Part shown: positions 42,474-52,754 of the stretch, one piece after another
Position numbering within the stretch: position 1 is the stretch's first letter
How the letters are laid out: each line of letters opens with the position of its first letter
NCBI GenBank assembly: GCA_949317995.1
Contig: OX439043.1
Coordinates: 62,780,822-62,844,821, forward strand
Source: Acholoe squamosa
Taxonomy: Eukaryota > Annelida > Polychaeta > Phyllodocida > Polynoidae
Length of the DNA stretch: 64,000 nucleotides
Direction of reading: 5' to 3'
Notes under the pieces: generated by a model
The model's input: only the letters and a program-made list of their open reading frames with translations
What the model was told of the DNA's origin: nothing
The model's database searches: none
Made by a program: the position numbers and the translations under genes

Positions 42474-43577
42474 ATGAACTTTTTAAGCAGGAGTTTCTCT
42501 GCTTTCAAAAACCTATTTTCACCAGAGCCCAGCAGGCCAGAACCCTCAACGCGGAGATCGCTGAACTTTGAAGCAGAAGAACTTGAAGACTGTGATCGGG
42601 TGCCAGAGACCCCTGAGAACCTTTGGGCCCGCGGCAACATGTCAAGAAGCAGCTCCCGCCAGTCTCTTTCCCTCCTCACACCTGGGCAGGGACATGGTGC
42701 ACAACCTGACGACCCGGTGATGGACGACACGCCTCATCCAGGGCGCAGACCTGGCGGGTATGTGCCAAAACGTAAGGCAAAGGAACCAATGAGGTATAAC
42801 GGAAAGACTGACCTGCTCGATTGGCTCAGCCATCTCCGCAGCATTGCTGCGTGGAATGGGTGGGACTATGAGGAGTATGGCCTCCAACTGGCCTGCTCCC
42901 TAGTTGAGGATGCCCGAGAGGTCCTATCCTCCATCGACGAAGAGCTTCAGAATGATAAAGAGACCCTTGAGGCAGCCCTTATACAAAGATTCTACCCTGC
43001 CGGGAGGGAATCGTCTTACTCCCTCCAACTTCACACCAGGACGATGAAGCCTAATGAGTCCGCTTCAACGTATGGAGCTGCCATCCGAAGACTGGCCCAT
43101 CGGGCCTACCCCGACAGCCCCCTCAGCGAGAGGGCCCTGGTAGATCATTTCATCAGAGGACTCCCCACCAAGGAGCTCCGGAGGCACGTTCATGTGAGCA
43201 AGGTCAAGAACTTGAACGAGGCCATTGATATGGCCGTTGACTATCAAACATTCGACGAGTCCGAGAAGCCCAAGAAGCCCCAAAGTACATCAAAGGCCCA
43301 GGGCAGTGAGTCCGGCACCGTGGAGGGCAGGGTGCAGCATCTCGAAGACAAGGGTCGACCAAGGGCGACCAAGGAACCAAGGCGACGCCAAAGACCCCTG
43401 TCGGAAGTCCAGTGTTTTAAGTGCCGTAACTATGGACACTACGCGAATGAGTGTGATGTCTACAAGAGATTGGAGGCCGAAGCTTCCGGACCAAAACCCA
43501 GCCAGACTGGAGAAGGCTCGGGGGTCGCCGCTTTACAGAACCAGGGGACCCAGGATGATGAGCCTTTAAACGCGTAA
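42474..43577 (+). CDS. gag: gag of the young Ty3/gypsy element
   Basis: The structural protein of the element, about 367 residues from the ATG in good context (CAACCATGA). A Ser-rich N-terminus is followed by a retrotransposon capsid-type region (residues ~105-270, with LLDWLSHLRSIAAWNGWD and ALIQRFYPAGRE). A basic linker and one CCHC knuckle (CFKCRNYGHYANEC) for RNA binding follow. It packages element RNA into particles in the cytoplasm. Another in-frame codon upstream is not an ATG, so the start at 42474 is preferred. Confidence 0.9.
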   Translation: MNFLSRSFSAFKNLFSPEPSRPEPSTRRSLNFEAEELEDCDRVPETPENLWARGNMSRSSSRQSLSLLTPGQGHGAQPDDPVMDDTPHPGRRPGGYVPKRKAKEPMRYNGKTDLLDWLSHLRSIAAWNGWDYEEYGLQLACSLVEDAREVLSSIDEELQNDKETLEAALIQRFYPAGRESSYSLQLHTRTMKPNESASTYGAAIRRLAHRAYPDSPLSERALVDHFIRGLPTKELRRHVHVSKVKNLNEAIDMAVDYQTFDESEKPKKPQSTSKAQGSESGTVEGRVQHLEDKGRPRATKEPRRRQRPLSEVQCFKCRNYGHYANECDVYKRLEAEASGPKPSQTGEGSGVAALQNQGTQDDEPLNA

Positions 43578-43636
43578 AGGCTGAGCCTGCGCCCAAATGC
43601 TCAGCCGACGAATCAACCGATGACGACTTAGGGCCT

Positions 43637-45770
43637 GTGATCCACATAAGAGCGATGTGCGAGGAGAGTTGGTACGTGAAGGGAGAGGTGTTGGGAGCGG
43701 AAGTAGAATGGCTGATCGACTCTGGCGCAGCACCAAATGTCCTGTCCATACGGACTTGGGGGAAGCTGGTGGCTGTGGCGAGAGATGCGGAGGCCAACCC
43801 ACCCGAATTTAACCCCATCACCATCGATTTACAGGGTGTGACGAGCAGTCGAATTTCCGTGATTGGTCAGGCAACCCTCCCCGTCCAACTAGGGAATAGG
43901 ATTTATGACGTCCCAGTTGTGGTTGCCGACATTGGCACCACCGAAGGAATCTTGGGCATGCAGTTCTTCAGGGGTCAGCCGGAGTGTAGTATCAACCTTT
44001 GTGCAGGTACGATGAAGATGAGCCAGGAGATATTAGTTCTTTTTGACAAGTCCAAGAAAGTACAGGATCGTTCAGTCAGATTGATGGAAAGCGTGACAAT
44101 TCCACCTGACCACGAGATCAGGGTCCCTGGGCTGCTGAGCGGATATTGGGAGGGCACCGATGAAGGTGGCTTGATCGAGACAGTGGCAAGTTTCACCGAG
44201 ACTTCCGGTCTGCTTGTCCCAAATTGCTGGGTTAGGCCTGATGGGAAGATTGTTCCAGTGACGATATCTAACTTCGGTTCGGACCCTGTCGATCTCTCAG
44301 TGGGGGCGATGGTAGGGACCCTGTCCCCTGTTACCCGGATCCATCTACCGGGGGCACGCATCTGCACACTACAAACGGAGACTGACTCCCAGGATTCATT
44401 GCCTGAACATTTACAACCCCTGGTGGACGAAGTGATAAAAGATTTGGACCCACCCCAGGCCACTCTCTTTACGGACATGATTTTGCGGAACGTGGACGTT
44501 TTTGTAGATAAAGAGGGGAACCTTGGCCAGACAAACAGGGTCAAACATCGCATCAACACGGGAGATGCCAGGCCAGTCAAAAGACCACCGCGGCGTTTCC
44601 CCGACGTACAGAGGAAGATCGTGGAAGAAGAAGTGGATAAAATGCTCCGCAAGGGCATAATTCAGGAAAGTGAAAGCCCCTGGGCTTCCCAGGTGGTTTT
44701 GGTTACCAAGAAGGACGGGTCCACCAGGTTCTGTATTGACTACCGTTACCTGAATGGGGTGACCCGGAAGGATGCCTATCCCCTGCCCAACATTAGCGAC
44801 TGCATGGACGCCTTGCATGGGGCTAGTTTCTTTTCTACGCTCGATCTTGCTAGCGGCTACTGGCAGGTGGAGATGGGCGATGCAGATCAGAGTAAAACCG
44901 CATTTGCGACTAGAAGGGGGCTCTATGAGTTTAAGGTCATGCCATTCGGTTTGACCAATGCTCCAGCCACCTTCGAACGTCTGATGGAACTTGTACTAAG
45001 GGGTCTTCAGTGGGAGACCTGCCTGGTCTACATCGATGATGTTATTGTCTTTGGGAAGACCTTCCAGGAGGCCATGGCTCACCTGGAGGACGTGTTTGGA
45101 AGGTTGCGTGAGGCCAATCTTCGATTGAAGCCAACCAAGTGCAACTTGTTGAGGAGGGAAGTCCACTTTTTGGGACATGTGGTGGATGGCAGAGGGGTGC
45201 AGTGTGATCCCAGTAAAATTGCCAGTGTTAGAGACTGGGAGACGCCCAGGACCTTGACAGAGGTCCGAAGCTTCTTGGGACTGGCCTCTTACTACCGAAA
45301 GTTCATTCAGGGATTTTCGACCATCGCAGCCCCTCTCATACACCTGACCAAGAAGGCAGTGCCTTTTGAGTGGGATGACTCCTGTGAAAAGGCCTTTGGG
45401 GCCCTGAAAAAGAGGCTGGTGGAAGCGCCGATCCTGTGCTACCCCTCACCAGATGAAGCACATACATTCATACTGGACACAGACGCTAGTGACACTGGAG
45501 TGGGGGCAGTGCTTTCCCAAGTGCAGGAGGGGGGGGAGAGAGTGATCTCCTATGCCAGCAAGACCCTTTCGCCGTCACAGCGCAGGTATTGTGTCACTTA
45601 TCGGGAGCTTTTGGCAGTCATCCTATTCGTCAAGCACTTCAGACACTATCTGCTCGGGAGGCGCTTTAAGATTAGGACAGACCATGTGTCCCTCAGATGG
45701 CTGACTCAGTTTAAGAATGCAGAAGACATGGTGGGCCGCTGGGTTGCATACCTGAGCATGTTTGATGGCG
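43637..45770 (+). CDS. pol: pol part 1: protease, reverse transcriptase, RNase H
   Basis: The aspartic protease active site LIDSGAAPN lies near the start. RT blocks follow (STRFCIDYRYLNGVT; FSTLDLASGYWQVEM; VMPFGLTNAP; the catalytic YIDD), then RNase H with ILDTDASDTGVGAVLS and ISYASKTLSPSQRRY. RT copies the element RNA from a tRNA primer and RNase H removes the template. The family commonly joins gag and pol by frameshift or read-through. The start coordinate is that of the open stretch, not a proven initiation codon. Confidence 0.9.
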
Positions 45771-47792
45771 AAACACAGGGCCGGGACGAAGCATGGAAAC
45801 GCGGATGGGCTTACTCGGAAGATCCCCAAGAACCGTGCATGTGGGCAGGCAGCCTGTCCCGAGTGCACAGCTGGGCAAGTTAGATCGAAGAACTCGCTAG
45901 ACTGTGGATCCGACATTGCAGACTGCCAGGGCTGTCAACCCCTGGAAGTGAGCGGCAATGGTCGGTTGGGTGCAGACGCGGGTTGTGCGCCATATGGGGG
46001 CACTGACAACGCTGACTGCCGGACTCAAGACAGTCCAGGTCGCAGGGAGGTGTATCACTTCTACGCCGAGGTTCAGTGCTTGGACGAGCAAGCGTCTGAC
46101 ATTGTTTGTTATGCCTTGGTTGTTGGAGGGGATGAGGAGAAAGTTAGCTCCAGAGTGGGCGGCAAAGCGATTGCCGCCTGGCCCAACCTTTTCATGCTTG
46201 ATGGTGGCCCCAGCGGAGACGAAGCCGGCGATGCGGCTCTCGACCACTTGGCCAAGGAGAAAGGTGTTTTGGCAGCAGTGAACCGGGACCCGGTCCCACC
46301 GGAAATGCCAGACGACCTCTGCAACTGGTTGGCCTCATGGACACCTGAAAGTCTGCAGGAGATGCAAGAAGGGGACCCGGTCATTGAAAGAGTGATATCA
46401 TGGAAACGTGAGGGTAGGGGGAGGCCGACAAAGCAAGAGTTGCTGGCAGAGTCTGAAGAAGTCCGTTCCCTATGTTTCCAGTGGACGGTCTTGGAAGTTC
46501 GGAACGATTTGCTCTACCGTCGGAACAGGGTGAAGGAGATGGAAGGTGTGTACCGGGAAGACCTGCAGCTGGTAACCCCAAGAGAGTTCAGGATGAAAAC
46601 ATTCAATTTCTTGCATGCCTCAAGAACTGGCGGGCACCAGGGCGTCAACCGCACCCTTGACCTTGTCCGCCGGAGATTCTATTGGCCCAGATGCAAGGAG
46701 GACTTGAGCAGATGGTGCTTAGAATGTACCGTCTGTGCCCGGATACGGCCAGGCCCACGGTACCGGGCCAAGATGCACCATATGAATAGTGGTGCCCGCT
46801 TCGATAGGATAAACATTGACATACTAGGTGAGTTACCTGAGACTGACAGGGGAAACAAGGTAATCTTGGTCGCGACAGACTCCTTCACGAAATGGACCCA
46901 GGCCTTCGCACTGCCGGACCAAACTGCTCAGAGCGTAGCTGATGCCCTGATGGTGGGCATGGTCTGTATGTTCGGGCTGCCAAGGCAGATACATTCAGAT
47001 CAAGGCCGGAACTTTGAGTCTGAGTTATTTAAGCTTCTGTGTGGAATGTTGGGGATTGAGAAGACGCGTACTACGCCGTACCGTCCCCAATCAGATGGAC
47101 AAACAGAAAGGTTCAACCGCACGCTGCAGAAAATGCTGAAGGCCTATGTCAACGATCAGAGGGACGACTGGGATGACCACCTGCCATATGTTATGATGGC
47201 ATACCGGTCTACCGTTCATGACACTACTGGGTGTACCCCAAACAGTATGTTCCTCGGGGTGGAGGTTACCTTACCCATTGACTTGGTTATGGGCCCCCCG
47301 CCAAAGAACGGCGAGAACCCAGAATGTCCGGTGGAATATGTGGAATGGCTGCGCCAAACCATTGTAAATGTTCACGAGAGGGCCAGACACATCACTCTTA
47401 AGAGCGTGGCCAGACAAAAGAAGGGCTATGATCTGAGGGCAAAGCCCATGAGGTACACGCCTGGTGATTTTGTCTGGAGGTGGTATCCTCCTGCAGCCAA
47501 AGGGAAACTCTCAAAGGGTTGGGTGGGGCCCTACCGGGTCCGGTCCAGGCCCAACCGGTTGCACTGCTTTTTACAGTTGGAGCCAGAAGATGAGGAATTT
47601 AGGGTTCATGTAGATCAGCTCACACCATACCATGGGCCAGTTCCGATGGCCTGGGAGAATTGGGAAGGTGACACAGCGGATGAGGACGGGTCTTTGAATT
47701 CGGAACCGAACTCGATCTCGGAGGGGTCAACCGACGACGCCGATGACGATGCCTACGACGTTGCCGATAACGAGGGCGAGGGTCCACCCTGA
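45771..47792 (+). CDS. pol part 2: integrase
   Basis: An HHCC zinc-binding domain (HASRTGGHQGVNRTL..CLECTVC) comes first. The DDE core follows: D in INIDILGELPE, D in IHSDQGRNFE and E in SDGQTERFNRTL. A C-terminal region with GWVGPYRVRSR (GPY/F module) and an acidic tail of about 40 residues close the protein. It inserts the cDNA into chromosomes, and the GTAG duplication fits a staggered 4-bp cut. Confidence 0.9.
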   Translation, partial: KHRAGTKHGNADGLTRKIPKNRACGQAACPECTAGQVRSKNSLDCGSDIADCQGCQPLEVSGNGRLGADAGCAPYGGTDNADCRTQDSPGRREVYHFYAEVQCLDEQASDIVCYALVVGGDEEKVSSRVGGKAIAAWPNLFMLDGGPSGDEAGDAALDHLAKEKGVLAAVNRDPVPPEMPDDLCNWLASWTPESLQEMQEGDPVIERVISWKREGRGRPTKQELLAESEEVRSLCFQWTVLEVRNDLLYRRNRVKEMEGVYREDLQLVTPREFRMKTFNFLHASRTGGHQGVNRTLDLVRRRFYWPRCKEDLSRWCLECTVCARIRPGPRYRAKMHHMNSGARFDRINIDILGELPETDRGNKVILVATDSFTKWTQAFALPDQTAQSVADALMVGMVCMFGLPRQIHSDQGRNFESELFKLLCGMLGIEKTRTTPYRPQSDGQTERFNRTLQKMLKAYVNDQRDDWDDHLPYVMMAYRSTVHDTTGCTPNSMFLGVEVTLPIDLVMGPPPKNGENPECPVEYVEWLRQTIVNVHERARHITLKSVARQKKGYDLRAKPMRYTPGDFVWRWYPPAAKGKLSKGWVGPYRVRSRPNRLHCFLQLEPEDEEFRVHVDQLTPYHGPVPMAWENWEGDTADEDGSLNSEPNSISEGSTDDADDDAYDVADNEGEGPP

Positions 47793-48148
47793 CCCAGTCG
47801 GAGCCGAGGCTGGGCCAGGCCATATCCCACCGAATTGCGTGTCGCCTCCTGCAAGCCCCAGGGCTGACAGGAACTTACGACTGGATTGCTCCAAGCCACC
47901 CAGTCCGGCACCCTCCAGAAGGGGCACTCGGGCTCGAAAGCCGCCTGCGCGTCTAGATTTGTGAATAATTAGCCTAGCAAAGACAAGATACGCCACTGTG
48001 AACACATGCCCACTAGATGTAATACTTAAGTAGTTCTTCGACATTAAGGGGTACCCATAACATCATAAAACTGAGTACTTTGGGTGTTACATGTTCCACA
48101 CGAGCAACTAACAGAAATAACAAGATGTGCTTACCTTTTCTCGTGCAG

Positions 48149-49087
48149 ATGAATCCTTTCGCATGCTGGATGTGCCCTTACCGCACGGGTTCTGGCTGGA
48201 AGATGGTGGATCACCTTAAAAAGAAACATCCAGCTCAGGGGCCCTACCACCGAGACAACCTAAGGCGCGAGGGAGACGGCGATCGACGAGGGCCAAACCC
48301 CGAACGGGAGGACAGCCTGGGGCCGGAGCCGACCTGCTCAGTTGGCGAGCCCCGAGGAAGGACCGCTGCAAAGCCTGCCAGCTCTAGCCGCCCTCGGTCC
48401 CCAGTCAAGCCACCAGGGAAGAGGCCAGCAGAGCCCACCAGCCCTGCCGATGGGTCCAGCAAGCGCGCCCGCCACCGCTCCCCTGCACGATCCCCTACGA
48501 GGAGATCTGGCTCTTCCGCTCGGGTGCCCACGGTGTCCCGGAGGACAAACACAGAGGAGAAGTTCTTTTCCTCTGTGGCAGCCCAGACGTCCCCACCTGC
48601 CCGGGATGTAACCACAGTAGCCACGCAGACCGAAGTCGCCATGGATCTGGTTACTGTTATCAGGTGCCAGACAAGCCAGGAGAGACGGCAAGGAGGATCG
48701 GTGGCAACAGAGACAAGGGAAGAGTGGTACGTCCCCACAGTGTTACTCTGCCGAAGGGATGTCGTCGCTGCACCTTGCACACCTGCAACAACACCCGGGC
48801 CCCCACCGCCTACCGTGCCGACTCCAACCCCGGCACCAGTGTCAGCTCCGGCTCCGGAAACCACGGTAGCTCTGGCCCCAGCACCGGAGGGAACTCCTGC
48901 TCCGGCACCGGGGGAGACACCAGCGCCCGAGCCTGCCCTGCCGGCAGAGGAAACACAGAAAGCAACACCCGAGAGGCTACAGCGGGGGATTAGCCCATCG
49001 CCATCATGGTCCAGTTCAGGTAGCCTGTCCCGAGGGTCGGTCTCCGGATCCGAACTCTCGCTGTCTGACAGTGAGGAAGAACGCTAA
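48149..49087 (+). CDS. accessory ORF with a C2H2 zinc finger
   Basis: About 312 residues in the slot where some Ty3/gypsy elements carry env, but with no signal peptide or membrane segment. The N-terminus has one finger of the form C-X2-C-X12-H-X4-H (FACWMCPYRTG..VDHLKKKH). Basic Ser/Pro-rich stretches follow with a possible nuclear signal (SSKRARHRSPARSP), then Gln/Thr repeats (AAQTS, VATQTEVA), a Pro-Ala region (~residues 235-285) and a Ser/Glu tail (SVSGSELSLSDSEEER). The make-up suggests a nuclear nucleic-acid-binding regulator. A pyrimidine-rich tract plus GTGCAG ends right before the ATG and could be a splice acceptor for a subgenomic mRNA. Its function is unknown. Confidence 0.7.
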   Translation: MNPFACWMCPYRTGSGWKMVDHLKKKHPAQGPYHRDNLRREGDGDRRGPNPEREDSLGPEPTCSVGEPRGRTAAKPASSSRPRSPVKPPGKRPAEPTSPADGSSKRARHRSPARSPTRRSGSSARVPTVSRRTNTEEKFFSSVAAQTSPPARDVTTVATQTEVAMDLVTVIRCQTSQERRQGGSVATETREEWYVPTVLLCRRDVVAAPCTPATTPGPPPPTVPTPTPAPVSAPAPETTVALAPAPEGTPAPAPGETPAPEPALPAEETQKATPERLQRGISPSPSWSSSGSLSRGSVSGSELSLSDSEEER

Positions 49088-49346
49088 CCTGACTTTTGCT
49101 GACTCTTTCGAGTGGATCACTTGGATACCCTTGGTGCTGTTGTTCTTTAATAAAACAACCTTAAGTCTTATGCCAGTCCTGTGTTGAAGTTATGTAGTAG
49201 CCTAGGTTTAGTCGTAAAAGCTTATCAAGGTAGCAGGGGACAGCTCAGCCAAACTGGGAGGCAACCTTCAACAACTAGAAGAGCCTTAGGTAATGGTCCG
49301 AGGACATCCTTCCAGAGATACACAGATGCGGGGTCGCCTCTTTTTT

Positions 49347-49358
49347 CAAAAGGGGTGG
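49347..49358 (+). promoter_or_regulatory. polypurine tract of the Ty3/gypsy element
   Basis: A purine-rich tract (CAAAAGGGGTGG) directly before the 3' LTR, preceded by TTTTTT. It is the expected plus-strand primer. Confidence 0.8.
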
Positions 49359-51194
49359 TGTCGCGGCCACGGTCTTGGCGCCGATCGCTCCCCGCCTGAG
49401 TGGCGACCGCTCCCGTGAGGGACGACGCTGTCTCCGGTCCCCCTCCCCCTCACCCGTGCGGTTCTTGTCGATCTCGCCCGTGGCCCGGTTATCTTTCCCA
49501 CATCAATCTCCCAAATCTAAAATGAAGTCAGCTCCCAGGTTATAGTAGGGAGGTGGACTGGAAGTTTAGGCATACCTACCAACCTTTGTTTAGTCTGTAT
49601 TCTTTAGTTTAGGGGTATATGTTGATGAAACAGTGACAGCACTCCAGCTTCCTTCTTCACCCTGTCACTCGTGGACAGGGACTGAAGTAACCGGTCCCGC
49701 ACGCGGGGCCCTGTTTCTACCCAAGCTTTGTAAAATATGCCTTATCTGCACAAAGTCACACAATTTAAAGTAGCACTATGGTTAGATATGACTTTAATTA
49801 AAGTAGCCTCTTTAGTTTTATTGACAAAATATTAGTGCAAACCACTGTATTTTTAAGTCAACTGACAGCCTGATCTGTACTGGGAAAATAGAGGCAGTGG
49901 CCATTTTGGCCCCAAGCCAGTCCCCAAATTTGGCACCCCCAGTATGGTAAATTCTGGACATATTTACATAATTCAAGTAGTGACTCCCACTAACTTGGGG
50001 TCATAGACCATTATGGCATTGTTGTATTTTTAAGAAATTGTCTCATTATTCCATAAATTCAGACTGAAATTCCAGCCAATCAGGGCAGCCCTGTCAGAGC
50101 CCTGTTGGGCCCTATGGGGTCCTGTTAGGCCCTCCCCTATTGGCTGGGGCTGGTCAGGTGGTCAGGCCCAGCCAAGCTCTATATAAGCAGTCCAGCCTGC
50201 TCAGTCAGGCAGAACCAAACTGGCTCTCACCACACACACTGCCAACTAGGAGCAACTCACCACCAGCTCACCAACCCACTGCTAACAAGGAGCAGTCTCC
50301 ACCACCTCACTGCCAACTAGGAGCAACTCACCACCAGCTCACCAACCCACTGCTAACAAGGAGCAGTCTCCACCGCCTCACTGCCAACAAGGAGCAGTCT
50401 CCACCACCTCACTGCCAACCAGGAGCAGTCTTCGCACCTTCCCGGGTCCACCCCACTGGAACCGAACAACTTTAACATGAGTCCCAGTCACTCAACCGAA
50501 CACCCTGTCGCACCTTCCCAGGTCCACCCCACTGGAACAGAACAACTTTAACATGAGTCCGAGTCACTCAACCAAACGCCGTGTCGCACCTTCTCGGGTC
50601 CACCCCACCAGAACCGAACAACTTTAACATGAATCCGAATCACTCAACCGAACACCTTTAATACGGGCCATCCCTAGCTCAGCTGGAGGAGCCATTAAAC
50701 TTTACTTACATTGGGCTTAGCGGAGACCTGGCCCCCATCCATAGTTATCATATACGTGTGGGCTTAGCGATGTCCTGGCCCCATCAACTTTAACTTTATT
50801 TACGTTGGGCTTAGCGGAGACCTGGCCCCTATCCATAGTTATCACCTACGTGTGGGCTTAGCGATGTCCTGGCCCCATCAACTTTAACTTTATTTACGTT
50901 GGGCTTAGCGGAGACCTGGCCACTATCCATAGTTATCACCTACGTGTGGGCTTAGCAATGTCCTGGCCCGTTTGATATAGAAATTTAGTGTAACTGATAG
51001 AGACCACCTTGTTGAATATTTTACTTTAGAATAAAAGAATGTATAACTGTAATCCCCAGGTTGTCTTATGTCCTTGACCTGGTGTTAACGCCATCCTAGT
51101 GGTCCGAACTTGGAGCTTTCTAGTTCCCCTCTTAGTAAGAACACAACGAGAAGTACTAGACCCCGCACCACCCTTTGCGGGGAATTCCGCTACA
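49359..51194 (+). repeat. 3' LTR
   Basis: Same length as the 5' LTR. Differences noticed by eye are one base in CTTCC(A/C)GGGTCC and one in ACTTAC(G/A)TTGGGC. TATA is at 50180-50186 and AATAAA at 51030-51035. Confidence 0.95.
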
Positions 51195-51198
51195 GTAG

Positions 51199-51330
51199 GA
51201 ATGCTTAAACTTCCAGTCCACCTCCCTGACTTATAACATATAAGTTGTCTTTGTGTAGAATTGTTACATTGATGTGGGAAAGAAGGTTGCTGCATGGGCG
51301 AAAATAAGGGTAACTGCAGACAGGGCTCCC
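51199..51330 (-). mobile_element. older reverse LTR, continuation right of the insertion
   Basis: ATGCTTAAACTTCCAGTCCA followed by CCTCCCTGA and later TTGATGTGGGAAAGA are the reverse complement of the stretch near the LTR start, continuing exactly where 40505 stopped. The far end is blurred, so the right boundary is approximate. Confidence 0.75.
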
Positions 51331-51377
51331 GTGAAGGTACCGGGGGTGGGGGGGGGAGAGCTCGGGCAGCCCGGCAG

Positions 51378-51512
51378 GGGGCATTTTCGCGTGCCCCGAT
51401 CCGGTTAACCCGGTCGACCGGCTGATTCCATCGGGCATACACCACAGCTACACCCCGGATGTACCAGATCAAGTCACCCGGTTAACCGGGTTGGGTCCCG
51501 CGAAAATGCCCC
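51378..51512. mobile_element. 135-bp MITE, GGGGCATTTTCGCG ends
   Basis: A perfect 14-bp inverted repeat (GGGGCATTTTCGCG / CGCGAAAATGCCCC), with inner GGTTAACCCGG and its complement CCGGTTAACC. No obvious target duplication. Confidence 0.65.
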
Positions 51513-52072
51513 AGGTATAGGGAGGGGAAGTCACGTCACGTGTGGGCAGATTCTGAGTTCAGCATATTAGGCATAACTTTTTTAAGAATGAGAGTTGAGC
51601 CTTAAAATTTCATATATGTTCTACAGGTGAAACCGTTTACGACGATGTCTTGCTAAGTCTTACTAAAAGTCTTCAGTATAAGGGTGTGTGCTTCGTCAAG
51701 TCAGGGAGGTATATAGCAAGGGAGAGCTTGCTCCCGAGTGGCGCGAAATATGTGACGCGCACTGCAGCGCCCCCACTGGCCGGGAGAGCAACCGATGCAG
51801 CATTCCTTGGTAGGCTTAAAATGCGCACTCGCACAGCAGCAAAACGGTGCAATTTTCGGAGGGAAGACTTACTTTTGTTATCTCAATCTTGTGCCATCTG
51901 TAATCAGTGATGTATTAGCTTCATTTTGACTCCTTGCTGAAGCAAATTGGAGTATTTTGAGCGTATGAGGTGAAAAAACATGGGGCCCTATTTCTAGAGT
52001 AAATGGTGGGCTGACGTTCTCAGCGACCTTTCTAATATGAGTTGGGTGGCGATCAACTAACTCCGGAACTAA

Positions 52073-52350
52073 GGGAGTGATCATTTTTTAACAACACGGG
52101 GGGAGGGAGGGGGATTATGGGTCTGCACATGGACGTGCGGAAAAAAAATCGACCCCCCTCTCAAGGATGGAAAATTTTTTTGAGCCCCCCCATAAGGGGT
52201 GAAAATAGCGCAGGAACGTGCCGTTTTAACCTATACGGACTATATGGGGTCAAAATTCTTTTAGCCCCCCCCTCCCCTCTGAGGGGTCTGAAATTTTTAC
52301 GCCCCCCTTCAAACCTACCACCCCCCTGATGAAAAATAATGATCACTCCC
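52073..52350. mobile_element. Harbinger-like MITE (GGGAGTG ends), TSD TAA
   Basis: 278 bp. Ends GGGAGTGATCAT and ATGATCACTCCC, flanked by TAA on both sides. Confidence 0.85.
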
Positions 52351-52426
52351 TAAAATTGGTTGGGGCCAGGGAGGATCGAGTGAATTCGGGGAGAGGGACC
52401 CCCCCCCATTCCCTACCTTAGCCTTA

Positions 52427-52754
52427 GGGAGTGGTCATTATTTATCAACAGGGGGCGGGTGGTGGGTTTCCGCGCGGATGCCGCTCATGCGTGAAAAAAT
52501 TTTACGCCCCCCCTCGACAACAGTCAAAATTTTTTGCACCCCCCCCAAACCAGAGGCGCGGAGAAATTTCACGCCCCTCTTTGAGCTATAGTAGCGCGCG
52601 GGCTTTAGTGCTCAAAAGAGGGTAAATTTTTTTAGCCCCCCCCCTGAAGAGGGATCAAAATTTTTTTAGCCCCCCCTCGGGAGGGGTCTGAAATTTTTAC
52701 GCCCCCCCCCTCAAACCCACCATCCCCCCCTGTTGATAAATAATGACCACTCCC
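52427..52754. mobile_element. Harbinger-like MITE (GGGAGTG ends), TSD TTA
   Basis: 328 bp. Ends GGGAGTGGTCATTATTTATC and GATAAATAATGACCACTCCC, flanked by TTA on both sides. It is the best-preserved copy of the family here. Confidence 0.85.

Larger units (their letters stand above)
40506..51194 (+). mobile_element. young Ty3/gypsy LTR retrotransposon, 10,689 bp
   Basis: Two 1,836-bp LTRs (40506-42341 and 49359-51194) begin TGTCGCGGCC and end CCGCTACA. I noticed only about two differences between them, so the insertion is very recent. GTAG flanks both sides (40502-40505 and 51195-51198). The parts in order are PBS, gag, protease-RT-RNase H, integrase, a zinc-finger ORF, PPT and LTR. The domain order RT-RNase H-integrase and the GPYRV motif after the integrase core place it in Ty3/gypsy. 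I see no chromodomain. It looks whole or nearly so, with at most one or two breaks. Confidence 0.95.

Noticed and set aside
48244-48864. 206-codon minus-strand frame
   Set aside because: Antisense shadow of the GC-rich zinc-finger ORF on the plus strand.
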